Source: Amphirosellinia nigrospora (taxonomy: Eukaryota; Ascomycota; Sordariomycetes; Xylariales; Xylariaceae). From it: 64,000 bases of DNA. Position numbers and translations under genes: made by a program. This document shows positions 25,801 to 38,539 of the stretch, in pieces. The stretch is from NCBI GenBank assembly GCA_004123355.1, contig SCHM01000004.1:2884316-2948315 (forward strand), given 5' to 3'. Each line of letters begins with the position of its first letter. The stretch's first letter is position 1. The notes under the pieces are model-generated. The model did no database searches. It had not been told where the DNA came from and saw only the letters and a list, made by a program, of their open reading frames with translations.

Positions 25801-26098
25801 CCCAGCCTGTCTTTGCCTTATCATGGAGTGACCCTATGTTGGCCTTCCAGGCTTTCCGATTCGAATTCCGACGACTGTGCCCTATTTACCGTTTATCCGC
25901 ATTGCGAGCGATGCGTGCTGCAGAGGAGTGCTGGACGATTTCCTCTCAGAATTATCAAGAAGAGTAGCTCTCTAGAGAACCATGATGGGTTGCTGGTCAT
26001 CAGGCCCATCTACGCATTTACCGACAATCGTCCTTTGCCTCACGTAAAGGACGCGTCGGCTCAACCATTTTAAGCGCTCGGTTTTGACTCTCGAGACG
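22883..26098. other. Intergenic, about 3.2 kb
   Basis: No supported gene. The stretch is mixed in composition, with GC-richer islands near 23950-24100 and 24330-24440 whose short frames match nothing I recognise. A ten-base unit (CAATTGTAAC) is repeated in tandem near 25247-25266. The last several hundred bases are presumably promoter and 5' leader of the gene at 26099. Confidence 0.4.
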
Positions 26099-28067
26099 AT
26101 GGGACTGTTTAAATCTGCGTCAAACGCGGGTCGAGCCCGACCTGGACCCCCACGTTCGAATATCCGTGGCAATATTAGCGGGCCTATTCCCATCCCCGAT
26201 GACGAGTTTCCGATGAGGAACCCTGGATCGAGCGCGGCTCAAGAAGGCCCGCCAACAAAGCAACTTGATCCAGAGACTGAGCAAGATTCTGCGGCTGCAT
26301 CGACAAGATCGGCTGTCAATGGCACTCATGAGAATAAGACTGACTCGGTTGCTCAGTCCGGGCCAAGTCAAGCTTCGACGAGCTCAACTCATGCACGACG
26401 GCGTACCAACCGATCCAGTATCGTAAGATATTCGACATTGAGCGATGTCGCGGACTCGGCATCACCTTCTCGGAAGAAGTCATCCTTCAGGGCAGCGATC
26501 GGTAAACTTTTTAAGAAACGTAATAAGAAGCGGAGCAGTCGTTCAACTTCCGAGTCCGAACCTCGTGACATTCCGCCAGTCGACCATCATCGCAGCGTGA
26601 GTGTTTTTGAATGCATATAACGATTTCGATGTTGTATAAAATGACTAACCCTTGCGGCAGGACCCCGTGGTTGGGGAACGAGACTTGACTGACTCGGAAA
26701 CCGAACCAAAACGATCTGCGTCTCTACCCGTTACGGAATTTAATAAGGCGTTGAGGTCGCATTCGATCGGGCCAGACGATTACATGGCAATTCACAGCGC
26801 GCGTAACTCTCTCCAGTCCGATTCGGTGTTTCTAAGGAGGAGAGCTGCCACAACGTCCAGTGGACCTATTGTCACGAAATCACGGGATGAAGACACAGAC
26901 TTGGGTCTGTCCCCAAGACCTGCAAGCGCTCAGGGCCACGATACGGCCGACGAGTATGACCCTGAGGCTATTGGTCGTGCTGTTTCGGTTGACTATATTA
27001 TGTCTCGTAGGAGATCACGAAGCTTATCACAATTGCCAGATGTCGCTGAAGGGCACGGACTTGTTAGGAAGCGTAGTGATGAGATTCGGTATTGGAGAGC
27101 AAGTCAGAGCCCGGGAGGACTTTTGTCTCCTGATTTATCGGTCTCTAATCGCGAGGAGCCCGTGACGATTGAGCCAACTGGGCCGACCGAACAGATGGCA
27201 GAGACTCCCGCAGAGTCTGAGCCAGTCAGCTCACCAGAGCCTTTCAATTTTGGATCTATGAACACAATGCGCATCACACAGGCTGTAACCTTGGAAGACC
27301 GTGTAGCAACATTGGAGGTGCAGAATCAAAAACTCGAGCGACTTGTTTCTAAGCTCTTTCAAGTGGTGCCGGGTATTGATAGGTACTCTACCGTTGGCAA
27401 TCTGGCCCCTCCTACTGCATACGCGACTACGAGTTACCCTATTGTAGACACGTCGATTCGTCAAGGCGTATCTGCCGACGTCGATCCACTTTCACCTAGC
27501 TACAGCGTCTCTGAACAGTCAAATATGTCGTTCGAGGACGAAAAGACATTCATTGGCTCCATCCACCCGTCCACAAGAGGAGCGCCACGACCGATATCAA
27601 ACGTTACTGTTCGGGGTGCTACTAGCTTACCCGCCCTACCAAGAGATGGGCCGAATTGTTTCCCTTCCGAAAACTATAATACGCTGAAGACGTTACTCGA
27701 CGCCGAGCGTGCTGCGCGACATGCGCTGGAAATACGTGTTACCCAACTGGCCCAAATAGTCCACACAATGTCCCGGTCGACACACAAGCTTCAAGTCAAC
27801 GCATCGCCGGGTGCGGAAATGCCCATATCAACGTTCGAGGATGATGATGACGATGACGAGGAGCCGCCTAGCGCGAGCATAGACGACAGCTCAGAAGCCT
27901 TCAAAACACCGCGGGAAGAACGACCGGAGCAAGACTACGACGACTTCGGCGACGACGACGGGGACGACGGCTCCAGGAAACGGGCAGCTCGAACTCTCTC
28001 CCTAGGGCAGTTGACGCTTGGCAAGCCTAAGCATCCGCAGAAGCCTGGCGCTGGCGTTGATTTATGA
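26099..28067 (+). CDS. Conserved-looking fungal protein of unknown function, disordered with coiled coils
   Basis: Exons 26099-26596 and 26661-28067 flank a 64-base intron and encode about 634 residues with an uninterrupted frame. The first third is Ser/Arg/Pro-rich, with a basic cluster (KLFKKRNKKRSSRS) that could serve as a nuclear or membrane-binding signal. Two short heptad segments suggest coiled coils, one around DRVATLEVQNQKLERLVSKL and one around LLDAERAARHALEIRVTQLA. The C-terminal part has long acidic runs (DDDDDDEE, DDFGDDDGDD) before a basic tail. I do not recognise a catalytic domain. The charged, low-complexity layout suggests a scaffold or cytoskeletal or septal adaptor, but this is a guess. 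Confidence 0.8.
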
Positions 28068-29124
28068 CTACATGGCCTGAGCATAACATCTGAGGGCCTT
28101 ACTCCTCAATTCATCTAACGACTACTCGGGCGTCTCCCGCAACCGTTCAAGTCGCCACGATTGAGCGCCGCGAAGACGGAGATCGCGGCTAGCCCGTGGT
28201 GCTTCCACCACCACCACCCATTCATTGACCTTTTCACTTCCATCTTCCTATCTTAACTTATAACGCTTCGCTTCACATAACATCACACATAGCAACTTCA
28301 AAACCTCCATCCTCAACCCCGTACCGATAGAATCGATCGTGCGATACGAAACTCTCTTCTTGGGCCATATTTTTTTAGCAAGCGGGCGTGTTCAATATCC
28401 TTATGTTTCGGGCTTTCCAATGCTGTATATGGTGCACCCCACAAAGCATTGTATCATTGCGAGCAATGTTATGGCATATTTTAGTTGTTAATATTGTGTT
28501 TCTCTCGTTCCTTCCTACTTCCTTTTTTGTTCACGATAAGTCTAGTTATGACAAGGGGGTCAAGCTGTTTCCGGCTACGAAAGGCGTTTTTTGGCGCACA
28601 TGCAACTCGCAAAGCTGTTGATTTAGATACGTAATAAATATCAATTAAATAGTAAACGCACTCCAACTGGAACATCTAGTTGGTTCTCGTGTCGTTGCTC
28701 CGACGGTATTCCCGGTGTTTATGTTTGTTGGGATTACCCCAAATCGTCGCCGATTCGGAGACGAGTACGCATTTCATCCTATCCGAACCCCTCTCCCAAT
28801 TCATATTGAGCTTCCGTATACAGAATAGCATCCAATTGCACCTACATGAGGTGCAGAATTCACCAATCTTCCTATCGCCAGTCATCTGCCAATTGGCGAC
28901 TCTCATTGGACAATTGCTAGTGGTAAGGTAGCAGTAGAAGCTTGGCTGCCCTTCCGGGATGCTGCCGGCGTAGTAACGCGGGGGACCTAGTCGATGAGTG
29001 CCGGGCTTGTGGGCCGCCAGTCTTCTAGAAATGCTTTATTAGAAGCAGCTAGGGCGGATTTTATTTGAAAGAGGAAATGTGATATTTTCTAGTCAACACG
29101 AGCGTTGGTTACACGGCATCCACG
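28068..29124. other. Intergenic, about 1.06 kb
   Basis: Begins with probable 3' untranslated sequence, including a CT-rich tract near 28205-28300, and ends in the promoter of the M28 peptidase. No gene is seen. Confidence 0.4.
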
Positions 29125-30674
29125 ATGTGGTCGAAGTTCGTGATTTTGCAAGCAGCCTTGGCCGCTGCCATACCTTTCACATCGAGGAACCCGACAAGTA
29201 TTCTATATGACCGTGATGACGTCGCGGTGACATCCCCGACTTTCACCTGCCCGGCCTCGAGCTGGCCGCCGAATACCATTGGCAAGGCCAACCTGCCCCA
29301 ACAACCGTCGGAGGATCTGGCCTCGATTCTCGCGCTCGTAGATCCCAAGCGCATTGAAGCGACCATCAAGAAGCTGGTCTCCTTCGGCACGCGTCATACA
29401 TTGTCGACGCAGACGTCCAAGACGAGGGGTATCGGGGCCGCACGCGATTGGATCCATTCCGAGTTCCAGAAATATGCAAACGCGAGTGATGGTCGGTTGA
29501 CCGTCGAGACGATTGGGTATGTCCAGCAGCCGGACGGGAACCGTGTAACCTTTGCGACGCGGATTAGTGATGTCGTGGCTACGTTGAAGGGCACCGATGA
29601 GAATAGGTTGTATGTTGTCTCGGGTCACTACGACACTCGGAGATCCAATGTGCTCGATTACGAGAATGATGCTCCCGGCGCCGATGACGATGCTTCAGGC
29701 GTTGCGGTCTCGCTCGAGCTTGCGCGGGTCATGTCCCGGCCGAATTATCCAATCCCGAAGGCAAGCATCGCTTTCGCGGCCGTGGCGGGTGAAGAACAGG
29801 GCCTCTATGGGTCACAATTCCTAGCACAGACCTACGCGAACAGCACGCCGAAAGTCAATGTACGTGAGGACAATGCCTATCTACTTGATATAACATCCCA
29901 GTAGTCATAATTAACCAGTAGTGTAATCATAGGTTGAGGGCATGTTCACCAACGACATCGTCGGCTCGCCAAAAGGTGACGACGGCGTCTCGGACCCGCA
30001 CGTAATCCGACTCTTCGGACAAGGTCTACCGCCCATCAACGTAGAGAACAGCGCGACGCGAGAGACGCGTCTACAGATCGGCGGCGAGAACGACACGCCG
30101 GCGCGCAATCTCGCGCGGTTCATCAAGGAGGTGGCCGAGAACCCGAGCACGGCCATGAACGTGTCTGTCATCTACCGGCTCGACCGGTACCTGCGCAGCG
30201 GGGACCACCGGCCCTTCCTCGAGGCCGGGTACCCGGCGGTGCGGTTCACGGAGCCGAACGAGAACTTCGCGCACCAGCACCAGGACGTGCGCGTCGAGAA
30301 CGGCACGCAGTACGGCGACCTGGCCGAGTTCTGCGACTTCGACTTCATCGCGCGCGTCGCGCGCGTCAACGGCGCCGCCTCTGGAGCCTGGCCAACTCCC
30401 CCGGCGCCCCGACCAACGTGCGCATCAACACCACGGCGCTCACGAATGACAGCACGCTGTACTGGGATCCGCCCCTCGCCGGCGAGGAGAATGTCGCGGC
30501 GTACGAGATCGTGTGGAGAGCTACCGCCGCCCGTTTTGGACTGATGTTGTTGATGTTGGCCTCGTGAATCAGGCCACGCTGGATCTGAGCAAGGATAATG
30601 TCGTCTTTGGCGTTAGGGCGCGGAGTGCGGACGGGTCTAGGGGTGTCGCTGTTTTGCCTTTCCCGGTTTCGTGA
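29125..30674 (+). CDS. Secreted M28-family metallo-aminopeptidase with C-terminal fibronectin-III-like domain
   Basis: Exons 29125-29859 and 29933-30674 encode about 492 residues. A hydrophobic leader ([18 protein letters not shown]) indicates secretion. The two-zinc site is complete: His and Asp in VSGHYDTR, Asp in GADDDASG, the Glu pair in AGEEQGLYG, Asp in TNDIVG and His in NFAHQHQD. After the peptidase comes a beta-sandwich segment (from [12 protein letters not shown] to [12 protein letters not shown]) like an FN3 domain. Two frame changes fall in C runs at 30378-30379 and 30530-30532, and adding one C at each recovers the FN3 sequence to the stop at 30674. The second half of the gene is unusually GC-rich (up to about 30400). 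The enzyme probably trims peptides released by endopeptidases such as the S53 enzyme. Confidence 0.88.
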
Positions 30675-30932
30675 TAGGGTGTTCTGAGCTCTTTTTGATA
30701 TCGAACTAATGTGTAGGCTGAGCGTGGATCAAGTAGCTTAGATTGCATACGGCATTCACAATATTCGTTAATGCCTATAAATCCTGATACTTAAATGTTG
30801 TTTAGTACGCTACTCGACTGTCCATCGTACTCTTAGGGCATTGTCATACGCCCGGTTTGAAGAACTTTAACATATGCACTAAGATTACAGAGGCATGCAG
30901 TCAAGGGACTTTCCTCGTGCTATTCCGCGATC

Positions 30933-32006
30933 TTATTTTTCTCCTTCTTCTTCATCCTCATCGTGTTCATCATCATCTTCATCTTCAGAGGACCCTTCGT
31001 ATTCGATGTCTTGATAGCTTACCCTGAACTCTACATCTTCGGGGTCCCTGTGACCCTCGAGTGTCTTCCTATCGCTAATCCATTGAAAAAGACAACTTCC
31101 ACATGCTGACCTGACACCAAAAGCATTTAACTCGACCAACTGCACGAGATCACGCTCCTCATCGAAAAACACGTCGAAGCTTAGCCCTTGTCGCATCAGC
31201 AAATCGTCCATCTGATCTTCGGCATCTAGTTCTGCCGCAATCTGCTTCCGTATCTCATCGACCCCCTGGACAATCTTGTCCACTGCTTCTTTCCGCACCT
31301 TGTCGGTCGAGAGATAGAAGAGCCACTGCTTGTGCCATCTATACTGACTAATCGCCGAGATGCGCAACGATTCTGCCGGATGGAAAGGTGGGCAGAAGAC
31401 ACGATATTCCCTGTCCGTTCGCATGCGGCCATTCCAGGGGATGAAGAATATCTCAAATCCCTTGACATCTCCCTCGACTGCATCGAACATGGCGTTGCGT
31501 GCTCGATGTGACGTCAATAGAAGTAGCAAGGTCTCCTCGACGGAGCGCAACGCAGAGTTGCCTGGTAATTTCTGCACCCCATCCTTGGCAGAACAGGCAT
31601 CGAGTCTCATGAAGAGCCCTTCTGGAGGAAATGTAACTGACGCGAAGGCCGGCACTATTTCTTCATCGATCTCCTCTCGATAGATGCGATTGATGGAGCC
31701 GGCAGGTATAGATGCTTCGGCTACGTGGAGAAGCAATCGGGCCTGCGCGCACGAGAGTGTGACGATCTGGGCGTCACAATATGCGAGCCCACGTGAGCGG
31801 AGGATGAGAGGAAGCCAGCGCTTGTACGAATACGGCTTCTCCGACGGTCTGGCAGGAAGGTCAGGCGCTTCACGCTCGGTGTGGAAGGATGTGTTGAATC
31901 GCGCTCTTGGCGAGTCGTCCGTCTGTGCATGCGCTCTTGATGCATACTGCTGTTCGATATCTGCTACGACCTCGATGGGGTCGATGTTGACGAGACTGAC
32001 CTTCAT
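30933..32006 (-). CDS. D123/Cdc123-like ATP-grasp-fold protein
   Basis: A single exon encodes about 357 residues; the second Met codon, at 32006, is the first true ATG. Segments that recall the D123 family are FMRLDACSAKDG, the REYRVFCPP strand followed by ISAISQYRWHKQW, and VQLVELNAFG near the C-terminus. The protein ends in an acidic tail (SSEDEDDDEHDEDEEEGE), as in many Cdc123 proteins. Cdc123 promotes eIF2 assembly. This copy diverges in its N-terminal half, so it is more likely a paralogue than the orthologue. Alternative: a fungal-specific ATP-grasp-like protein of unknown role. The frame is intact. Confidence 0.6.
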   Translation of the reverse strand: MKVSLVNIDPIEVVADIEQQYASRAHAQTDDSPRARFNTSFHTEREAPDLPARPSEKPYSYKRWLPLILRSRGLAYCDAQIVTLSCAQARLLLHVAEASIPAGSINRIYREEIDEEIVPAFASVTFPPEGLFMRLDACSAKDGVQKLPGNSALRSVEETLLLLLTSHRARNAMFDAVEGDVKGFEIFFIPWNGRMRTDREYRVFCPPFHPAESLRISAISQYRWHKQWLFYLSTDKVRKEAVDKIVQGVDEIRKQIAAELDAEDQMDDLLMRQGLSFDVFFDEERDLVQLVELNAFGVRSACGSCLFQWISDRKTLEGHRDPEDVEFRVSYQDIEYEGSSEDEDDDEHDEDEEEGEK

Positions 32007-32479
32007 CACGAGAGCGTTGAATAGTGTTTGACTATGATTCTACGAAGATACGATGCTTATCTTGCTACCGGCAACAAAGTTTGATAAGGTGGGACTTGGT
32101 AGGTTCGTTTAATCCTACACGGCAAGGGCGATGGCTGTAATAAGGCAGGTTGGTTCGAGACCTACCGATGCCCTGTACAAGAAACTGGCCTACTTTAATA
32201 GAAAGAGGGACTGAAGTTCTTTCGAACACCGGTAAGCGCAATGTATATGTCAATTGTTTCGACAGTGAGATATTTACTTCCACTACCATGGCAACGACCG
32301 ACTGCTTGGCGTACTAGGGGGTCCTGGTAACTACCTAGATAACTGTATACTTAATGTACAGAAACTTTATTAACCACGACACAGGGTTGTGATTAGTAGT
32401 TACCTGACGAATATCGAGTCGTTATTTGGCGTTGGATAAGGTTTGAAGACCTAAATAGTGGGCAATAACGAAACAGCCT
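32007..32479. other. Intergenic spacer
   Basis: Upstream region of the D123-like gene and downstream region of the thioesterase gene. Nothing else is seen. Confidence 0.4.
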
Positions 32480-33165
32480 CTATATCTTCGCGGCTCTAGG
32501 CTTCCTAGGATGCGCTTCTTCCCATTTTGCCCTCTTCGCATTTAGGACTTTGGCCTTCTCAAAGAGTGCCGTGTGGAGATCGGCGTATACACCGCCTGCT
32601 TCGATCAAGTTCGCGGGCTTTGCTTTGGAGTAGTCGTAGAAGACTACCCAGCCGTTCGATTCAGCAACGGGGGCCTGTTGCCTCAGAGACCACATGGTGG
32701 TCGTGACGTGGTACCGATCGGGTTTGACCTCATCGATTCTATTGGCGACGATGATCTGGTAAACTATTAGTAGAGAGTCCTTGGGCAGTCAATACCATTC
32801 CTACTTACCGAGTCTGGGTATGAGACTGGCCTCTTGATGTTTAGTGTGCTGCTCTTGACAATGACGCCGATGCCCCGCGCCTTCATGAGGTCTTGGAACT
32901 TGTCCTTCAGCTGTTCCTCGAAGCTCTCGAATAGCCGGAAGTTGCAAGCCGAAGTGTAGTGAGGGAAGCCTGCGTTCATAATGTGACCCCATGGGTCCTG
33001 GTCGTCTGCCCATACCACACCGTGCTCCATCATGGTGGCCTCGTCATAACCCTGAGCAAGTGCCTCACTCACTATCTTCTCCCTTAGAGGCTTATAGAGC
33101 TCGCCGCCTCCTGGGGCGTGATACGAGGACGCTTCGAGCTGGGATTTGAACTTGGCCGGTGCCAT
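32480..33165 (-). CDS. Hotdog-fold acyl-CoA thioesterase-like protein
   Basis: Two exons on the minus strand (33165-32809 and 32755-32480) flank a 53-base intron in phase 0 and encode about 210 residues. The 4HBT-type catalytic segment is DPWGHIMNAGFPHY (residues 57-70), in which the Asp and the GH pair match the DxxGHxNNxxY pattern of YbgC-like thioesterases. It is followed by the long hotdog helix FRLFESFEEQLKD, and the strand IKRPVSYPDS is typical of the fold. There is no targeting signal apart from a weakly basic N-terminus. The substrate is presumably an acyl- or aroyl-CoA. The frame is intact. Confidence 0.78.
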
Positions 33166-33879
33166 TGCTGATTTGATGATGGGGGAACTATTTGGAGTTG
33201 GTGTCTTAGTTTTATAATACAGTATATAAGCTGATTCAGGATGCTACGTTGTTTGAAGTAGCTGGGATCTGATAAATGTTGGAATGTAAAACATTATTAC
33301 CCGGTCACTTACTTATACACCGGCGACCCATACTACCGGATCTTACACTGTCCACTTACAGTGCCGCATTGAACATTTTCCGGGGAAGATCTGTGGGTCT
33401 ACTAGACCCAGGCCGAGGTAGAAGTCGGGATATTGTGGGCCCTCACTCTCCCTGCCTCAGGCGAGGGCATCGGAAATGCGCTAGTACTCCTTGCTCTTTG
33501 TCAGATGTCCCCTAAGAGTCAAGCATGGGAATTCCAAGATAACGGGATGGCGGGGATTATATCGTTATACTGGAATATCTACTCGTGAAGAGTAAGTGAA
33601 AGGCAAGGTCTTTCAGTCCAGCAGGGACGTACATCGTGACATCATATAATAGTTCACACATGTACTAAGCAGAAGAAACAATCTTAAGTGAGCACAATAT
33701 AGATATAGAGTACTTGAAAGGTTAGAATGGTATAGTCTCTACATTTATATATACAATTATAAACTAAGCCTTAAGAACGTGCTTGTACAAAAATGGTAAC
33801 AGGTAGTAAGGGCATTGGTATTACAAGTGCTTTGATAATCGTGAAGAACTCCAGCAAGTAGACCTAGCCTAACCCTTTA
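33166..33879. other. Intergenic, about 0.7 kb
   Basis: AT-rich, with no supported gene. Confidence 0.4.
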
Positions 33880-35319
33880 CTATTGCGGAACGTTGAAAAT
33901 AAACTCCTGAACGAAGGCATTGACAGCACTTTCCAACTCCATATCAGGTATTGGGAATGACATAGCTGTCTTTGAGAGCACCGCATCCCGTGTGACCTGT
34001 AAAGCCTGCTGTAAGGTAGGCCTCTCGTCTGGGTCTTCATACATACACCGTGCTATAAAATCTCGAAGTTCTGGATCTAACCACTGTGACGTCTTCAATC
34101 AGTCATTCACTTCAAAGTTGGTTTGAATCGAAAGTGCTTGAGACATAACCCCGGAATGAACTTACGGGTAGTGGAAATGGCGGATTGCCAGCACAAACAA
34201 GATTTACAGCTTTTGTGGGTAACCCTTTATATTCAGATGTCGTGGTTGCTATCCCTGCTTTCGGAGTTGCGAGACAGCATATTGTCTAGTTTTCGAGGAA
34301 TCAAATTAACCAGTTGTATCTAAGATATGAAGACAAATTGATGCAGTAAATATCTGCTTACCAAGGCGGCATCAAAAATGTTATTTGGCGATGCCTGGGG
34401 CCGTTTTAGCTCTGCTAAGCCGAAATCGATTAGTTTGGCCTTAACCCCTATTTTGTGCTCCGGCCCATCGCCCACTGTTAGCATAATATTCCTTGTGTTA
34501 AAATCGTGATGCTCCATTCCAGACTCGGTTTGTGGACTGTGACCGATCGGAAGCTCCTCTAAGATTTGGACATCACTACCGAGGGGCTGAGAAGGTGGAT
34601 ATGCCATTCCGACTGAAGCTCTTATCACTACATGTGGTACGGCAGGAATCGGTTAGTTTTGTTGTTCTTTTGTGACCTGTTTCAACAAAAAAAATCCAGT
34701 AGATAGTTGTCAGTTACGTACAACAATAAAAGAAACTCCATAGTATCCTGTTCGGAACATTTCGCTCGGTCCGACCGACCTTATTCACAAGTCCTATAAG
34801 ATCGCCATGCTCTAGGTACTCCATGGCAACAGCCGGTCCTGCGAGTCCCACGAACCCTTTAAATACACCCAAGGCCGGTGTTTGAGAATAGTTGTTACTA
34901 TCACGCCAGGTCTCAGCAATGTCTTCGCAGCTCGCAAATACCGAGACGATGTGGCTAGCCCCATTGACTGTCTAGCCGCCGCATTAGATACCAATCATAA
35001 ATAGCAATAGGAAATAAGCGAGGTGTATTATATGCCATGACAATTGAAACCCAGAGGAAGGTAGTAAAGCTTGAGGCCACACCTTTAACATCTGTATTTC
35101 CGCTTTTAAAGTGTTCCTTCTCGATATTGAGGTCCCCGATATAAATTTTACCGCCATACGCTGTCCAGAGAACCCTTTCCTCTTCACCAAAGCGGTGAAA
35201 CCGAAACCGCCAAAACCTAGCTTCTTTTCGTATTCCCAGTACTCGTTCTCATAATTCTTAGAAAGATGCTCGAAGAAGCCGCGCAGCCCTAAATTATTGG
35301 CAATTATTGCTGGTGGCAT
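33880..35319 (-). CDS. Protein kinase-like gene, five exons
   Basis: Exons on the minus strand are 35319-35083, 34971-34722, 34627-34362, 34319-34166 and 34083-33880. Kinase landmarks appear in order: a glycine loop LGFGGFGFTALV, the ATP-anchoring Lys in MAVKF, the hinge-like AVAMEYLEHGDL, the catalytic loop HHDFNTRNIML (HxDxxxxN) and IDFGLAE (DFG). In the C-lobe, DPDERPTLQQAL carries the conserved Arg of subdomain XI. All catalytic residues are present. Exon phases agree except in exon 4, where the frame changes near 34235. That exon has one base too many or two too few, which fits less simply with homopolymer loss than the other cases. This is a fungal-specific kinase clade with unknown targets. 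Confidence 0.75.
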
Positions 35320-38300
35320 ATTCGCCCCAATTATAGGTTTCCCCTGGTCGGCATCAAAGACTGTGCAGATTGATCTGACAAACCAATAAAATAGATTATC
35401 TTAAGGGCATATGTATATACAGCAATACTTTGGAGATTGGGTAAGGAGCTCGCGCCCGAACATGGCTTTGTTGAGTAACCTAAGATGGTACATGAGCGAA
35501 CGCCCTTTATCCACCAGAACACACTAACAATGATTCTGTTATGTTTTCGGCGTAGCACAATGTAAGGTGACAACAAAGCTCAATCAGAAATACTACCGCT
35601 ACTTTCCTGGACCGCTAGTCTTGCATTGCTAGGACTGTCGGAGAATAACTGCTTTTGTTTGCGCATAGATTTGGGCGTAACCCATAAATTTGTTCAGAAT
35701 TCGCAACAATGGAAGGCATAATATACTTCAAGAGTAGCTCACACGCTATATTTTAGGCACAGCATATCCGCAAAGCGCGTCAGGCAGGTACTTATGGAAC
35801 ATTAGGTAGGGCTTGCCTTACAGAGTAATCACAGACTTTGATCACGACATAATGTCGGTAAAAGCTAAGTTGCAGTCTGACGCATATATCATAGACCCCA
35901 AGCCTCAAGGGCTCGGGATTCTAGGATTAGACGCATAGATAACTTAGTACCTCTCGTGTCTCTAGTAGCCGTCAGAAGATCTATTTTATATCGCTGATGC
36001 GAACCCAGTAGATAGGGAACAGTCCTTTCGATGTCTATGTGTATAACAAGTGTAACTTGAGTTTTGTTGACACAATCGATGCCGTGGATCACACATGATT
36101 TTTGACCTGTCTTCCCGGGGATTCCTTGGCAGAAGGCCTTATGCAAACTATCTAGCATTGCGTCGCTTCCTTGGAAGCGGCCCTGTCATTTAAAGCGGAC
36201 ACCCTCGACTACACCTTGCCTCCGAAAGTTCACTTCCGCCAAATGTATCATGTCTTCGTGTGCTCGAACACTCAGCTAAGCTTGAGCTACATCTATCTGA
36301 GCGTTAAAGCTCGAAGACTTTCCACAGATCTAAAAAAGCGGGACGCATGACGATCTCTGTTCCAAGATAAGTTGGTTGTTATCCTTTGAATTGGACAGAT
36401 GCGCTGAGCCACGAACAGTTCTGGGAATCAATTATCCACCGGCTCCCTTTCGTTTCTTGAGACATAGGCAGACCTACAAGAGGAAAAATCTAGTAGAAAC
36501 CTTCTATAAATTAAGGACACAGGTAAGGTGACATGGAAATGGAATTGAAAGAGTGGGATACTGTGCCCTTAGTGACTATGTTTACTATTGTAGTATGCAA
36601 GATACATAGTTAATTTTGGTGGGAATATGTTGCGGTTGATGCCTCCATTTAGAGTTTGGCCAACTAGATGCTTGTAAAGCCCCTCTGGCTAATCAGAGGC
36701 CTGCAGAATCAATTTAGAGTTTTAGGGGTTACTGGTCAACTTCTCAAGCTTCGCATTCTCTCTCACACCTAAATTTACACTGCAAATACGTGTTCGGGGA
36801 AAGCAAAGCTTTCCAATTATCTCTTTTTGCCGATTGGCTGGTCGATTTCTAAAACTGCCCTATACTTCATTAAGGATACTATGGCCTGGGGGAAACCTCT
36901 TACATTTCCTCTTTCTACCATATCATGAAACAGATTACAAAATACTCACCTCAAACTTGAAATCACATCTGTTTCTACGACGGATTTTACTTTCCAGCGA
37001 AAGATCATGTCGCGAGGGATCGCGGTAGTGTGTCCGTTTTCGGACGCCGGTGGTAGTTCGTGCATCTTTGTCTTTGTATTAGTGTACACTCGAACTATCA
37101 ACGATGTGACAGCAATGCAAGTTGCCCTCCCTCCATCGATAGCCGCCATGTGGCTGGCTACGTGGTCTTTGCCACATGGCCCATGAGCACATCATCGTTT
37201 GCGACCTTTTTGGAAATTCCGGGGTCTGGGTGGTCAAATTGGGCTTACCGTGGGGCTTCTCTAAGTCCGGCATGATGGGCATATGCAGGGCTTGCCTTCC
37301 CCTTTCGCGCATGGCAGTCTTGGCTATAGTATCAAGTCAGCGAACGGCAACATAAGTCTCCCGGTGGCGATAAATACACTTCAATAGCATCTGCACCTTG
37401 CCGAGACCACTCATACCTTGCAAGATCACTGCTCTGCTGTTGCCCACTGTATGGGCGACGAAAAAAAATCTCGTTGTCTCTAAGAACGTCCCCTTGTTAG
37501 TAGATTCGTCAACAACAGGGGTGTAACGGAGGTGCTAATCCTATTATACGAAAGGTCAAGTCTGCTACTTAATAACGACTCATCCCCGATCCTTGGATGC
37601 AACAAAAGCAACGCCGACTGAGGTAGGTGATCATACTATAGAAGCACATCATATTATTTAAGCTACGATCTCGATGAGTTGTAAGCTTCTAGGCTCTGTG
37701 GCGTAAGCTCGCATCCTGTCTCGGTGCCGCATCAATCCCGAAGAAGGGCGGGGTTTATGCGGAAGCCCCTAAATGTCCTCGGGCATCTGAACCATTGAGC
37801 GGGATGCATCAAAACTGAGACAGTTGATATAATTATCGGTTGCCATGCTCCGGACTTGCTTCCTTCCGCTGGTATCGGCGGCGCCAACCAAACAAGCGAC
37901 CCAGTGAAGTTATTCTACCCCTTCAAGGCAATGCATCATTACATCTTTACACATAATACCCTGTATTTTTCTGCACGATCTGGAGGATTTTCTGCAACTT
38001 TAGAGATCAGTTCTAGGAGTTTCTAATCTCATCATAGGCAGTTTGCTTAGCTGTTGGGTTGCGACTGACCCAATCATCAAAGCCCTATAGACGGAACGGT
38101 GAGACACCTTGTGCCAATCCGTAGCTACTGGAGACCATGAGGCTGATGCACAACTCACGATCTAACCTGTAGTATACCACCTGACCAGTTTTTCTAGTCT
38201 ACCATCAGTAAAGGTCTAGATGCTGGCTTGCCGAAGTCCAACAGACCATAGCCCCGATATAGACAATGACGTCCCAACGTTCCTCTATTGAGCGTGAACC

Positions 38301-38539
38301 CACGTATGCATATCTTGAGTTTTTTGCTGCACGAAGGTTCAACAGACCCATTTGACTCGGCATATTCTGTGTATAGAAGTCCGTGTAGGCGGTTCAAATC
38401 CTGATACGATCACTTAAGATTGAACAACCCTCGACTCTTTTGGTGTGGTTCATAAACAGCGATCAGCTTTTCTTTTTTTTTCTCGGCCATCTTTCGAGTT
38501 GACCCATCAACACTAGCGACCACCACACATTCTTCAATC
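35320..38539. other. Gene-poor stretch, about 3.2 kb
   Basis: Only short frames, none recognisable. This AT-rich stretch separates the kinase from the accessory island that starts with the Zn2Cys6 regulator. Confidence 0.45.

Noticed and set aside
38380-38412. GGTTCAAATCC string like a tRNA B box
   Set aside because: No A box, cloverleaf stems or acceptor pairing could be found around it.
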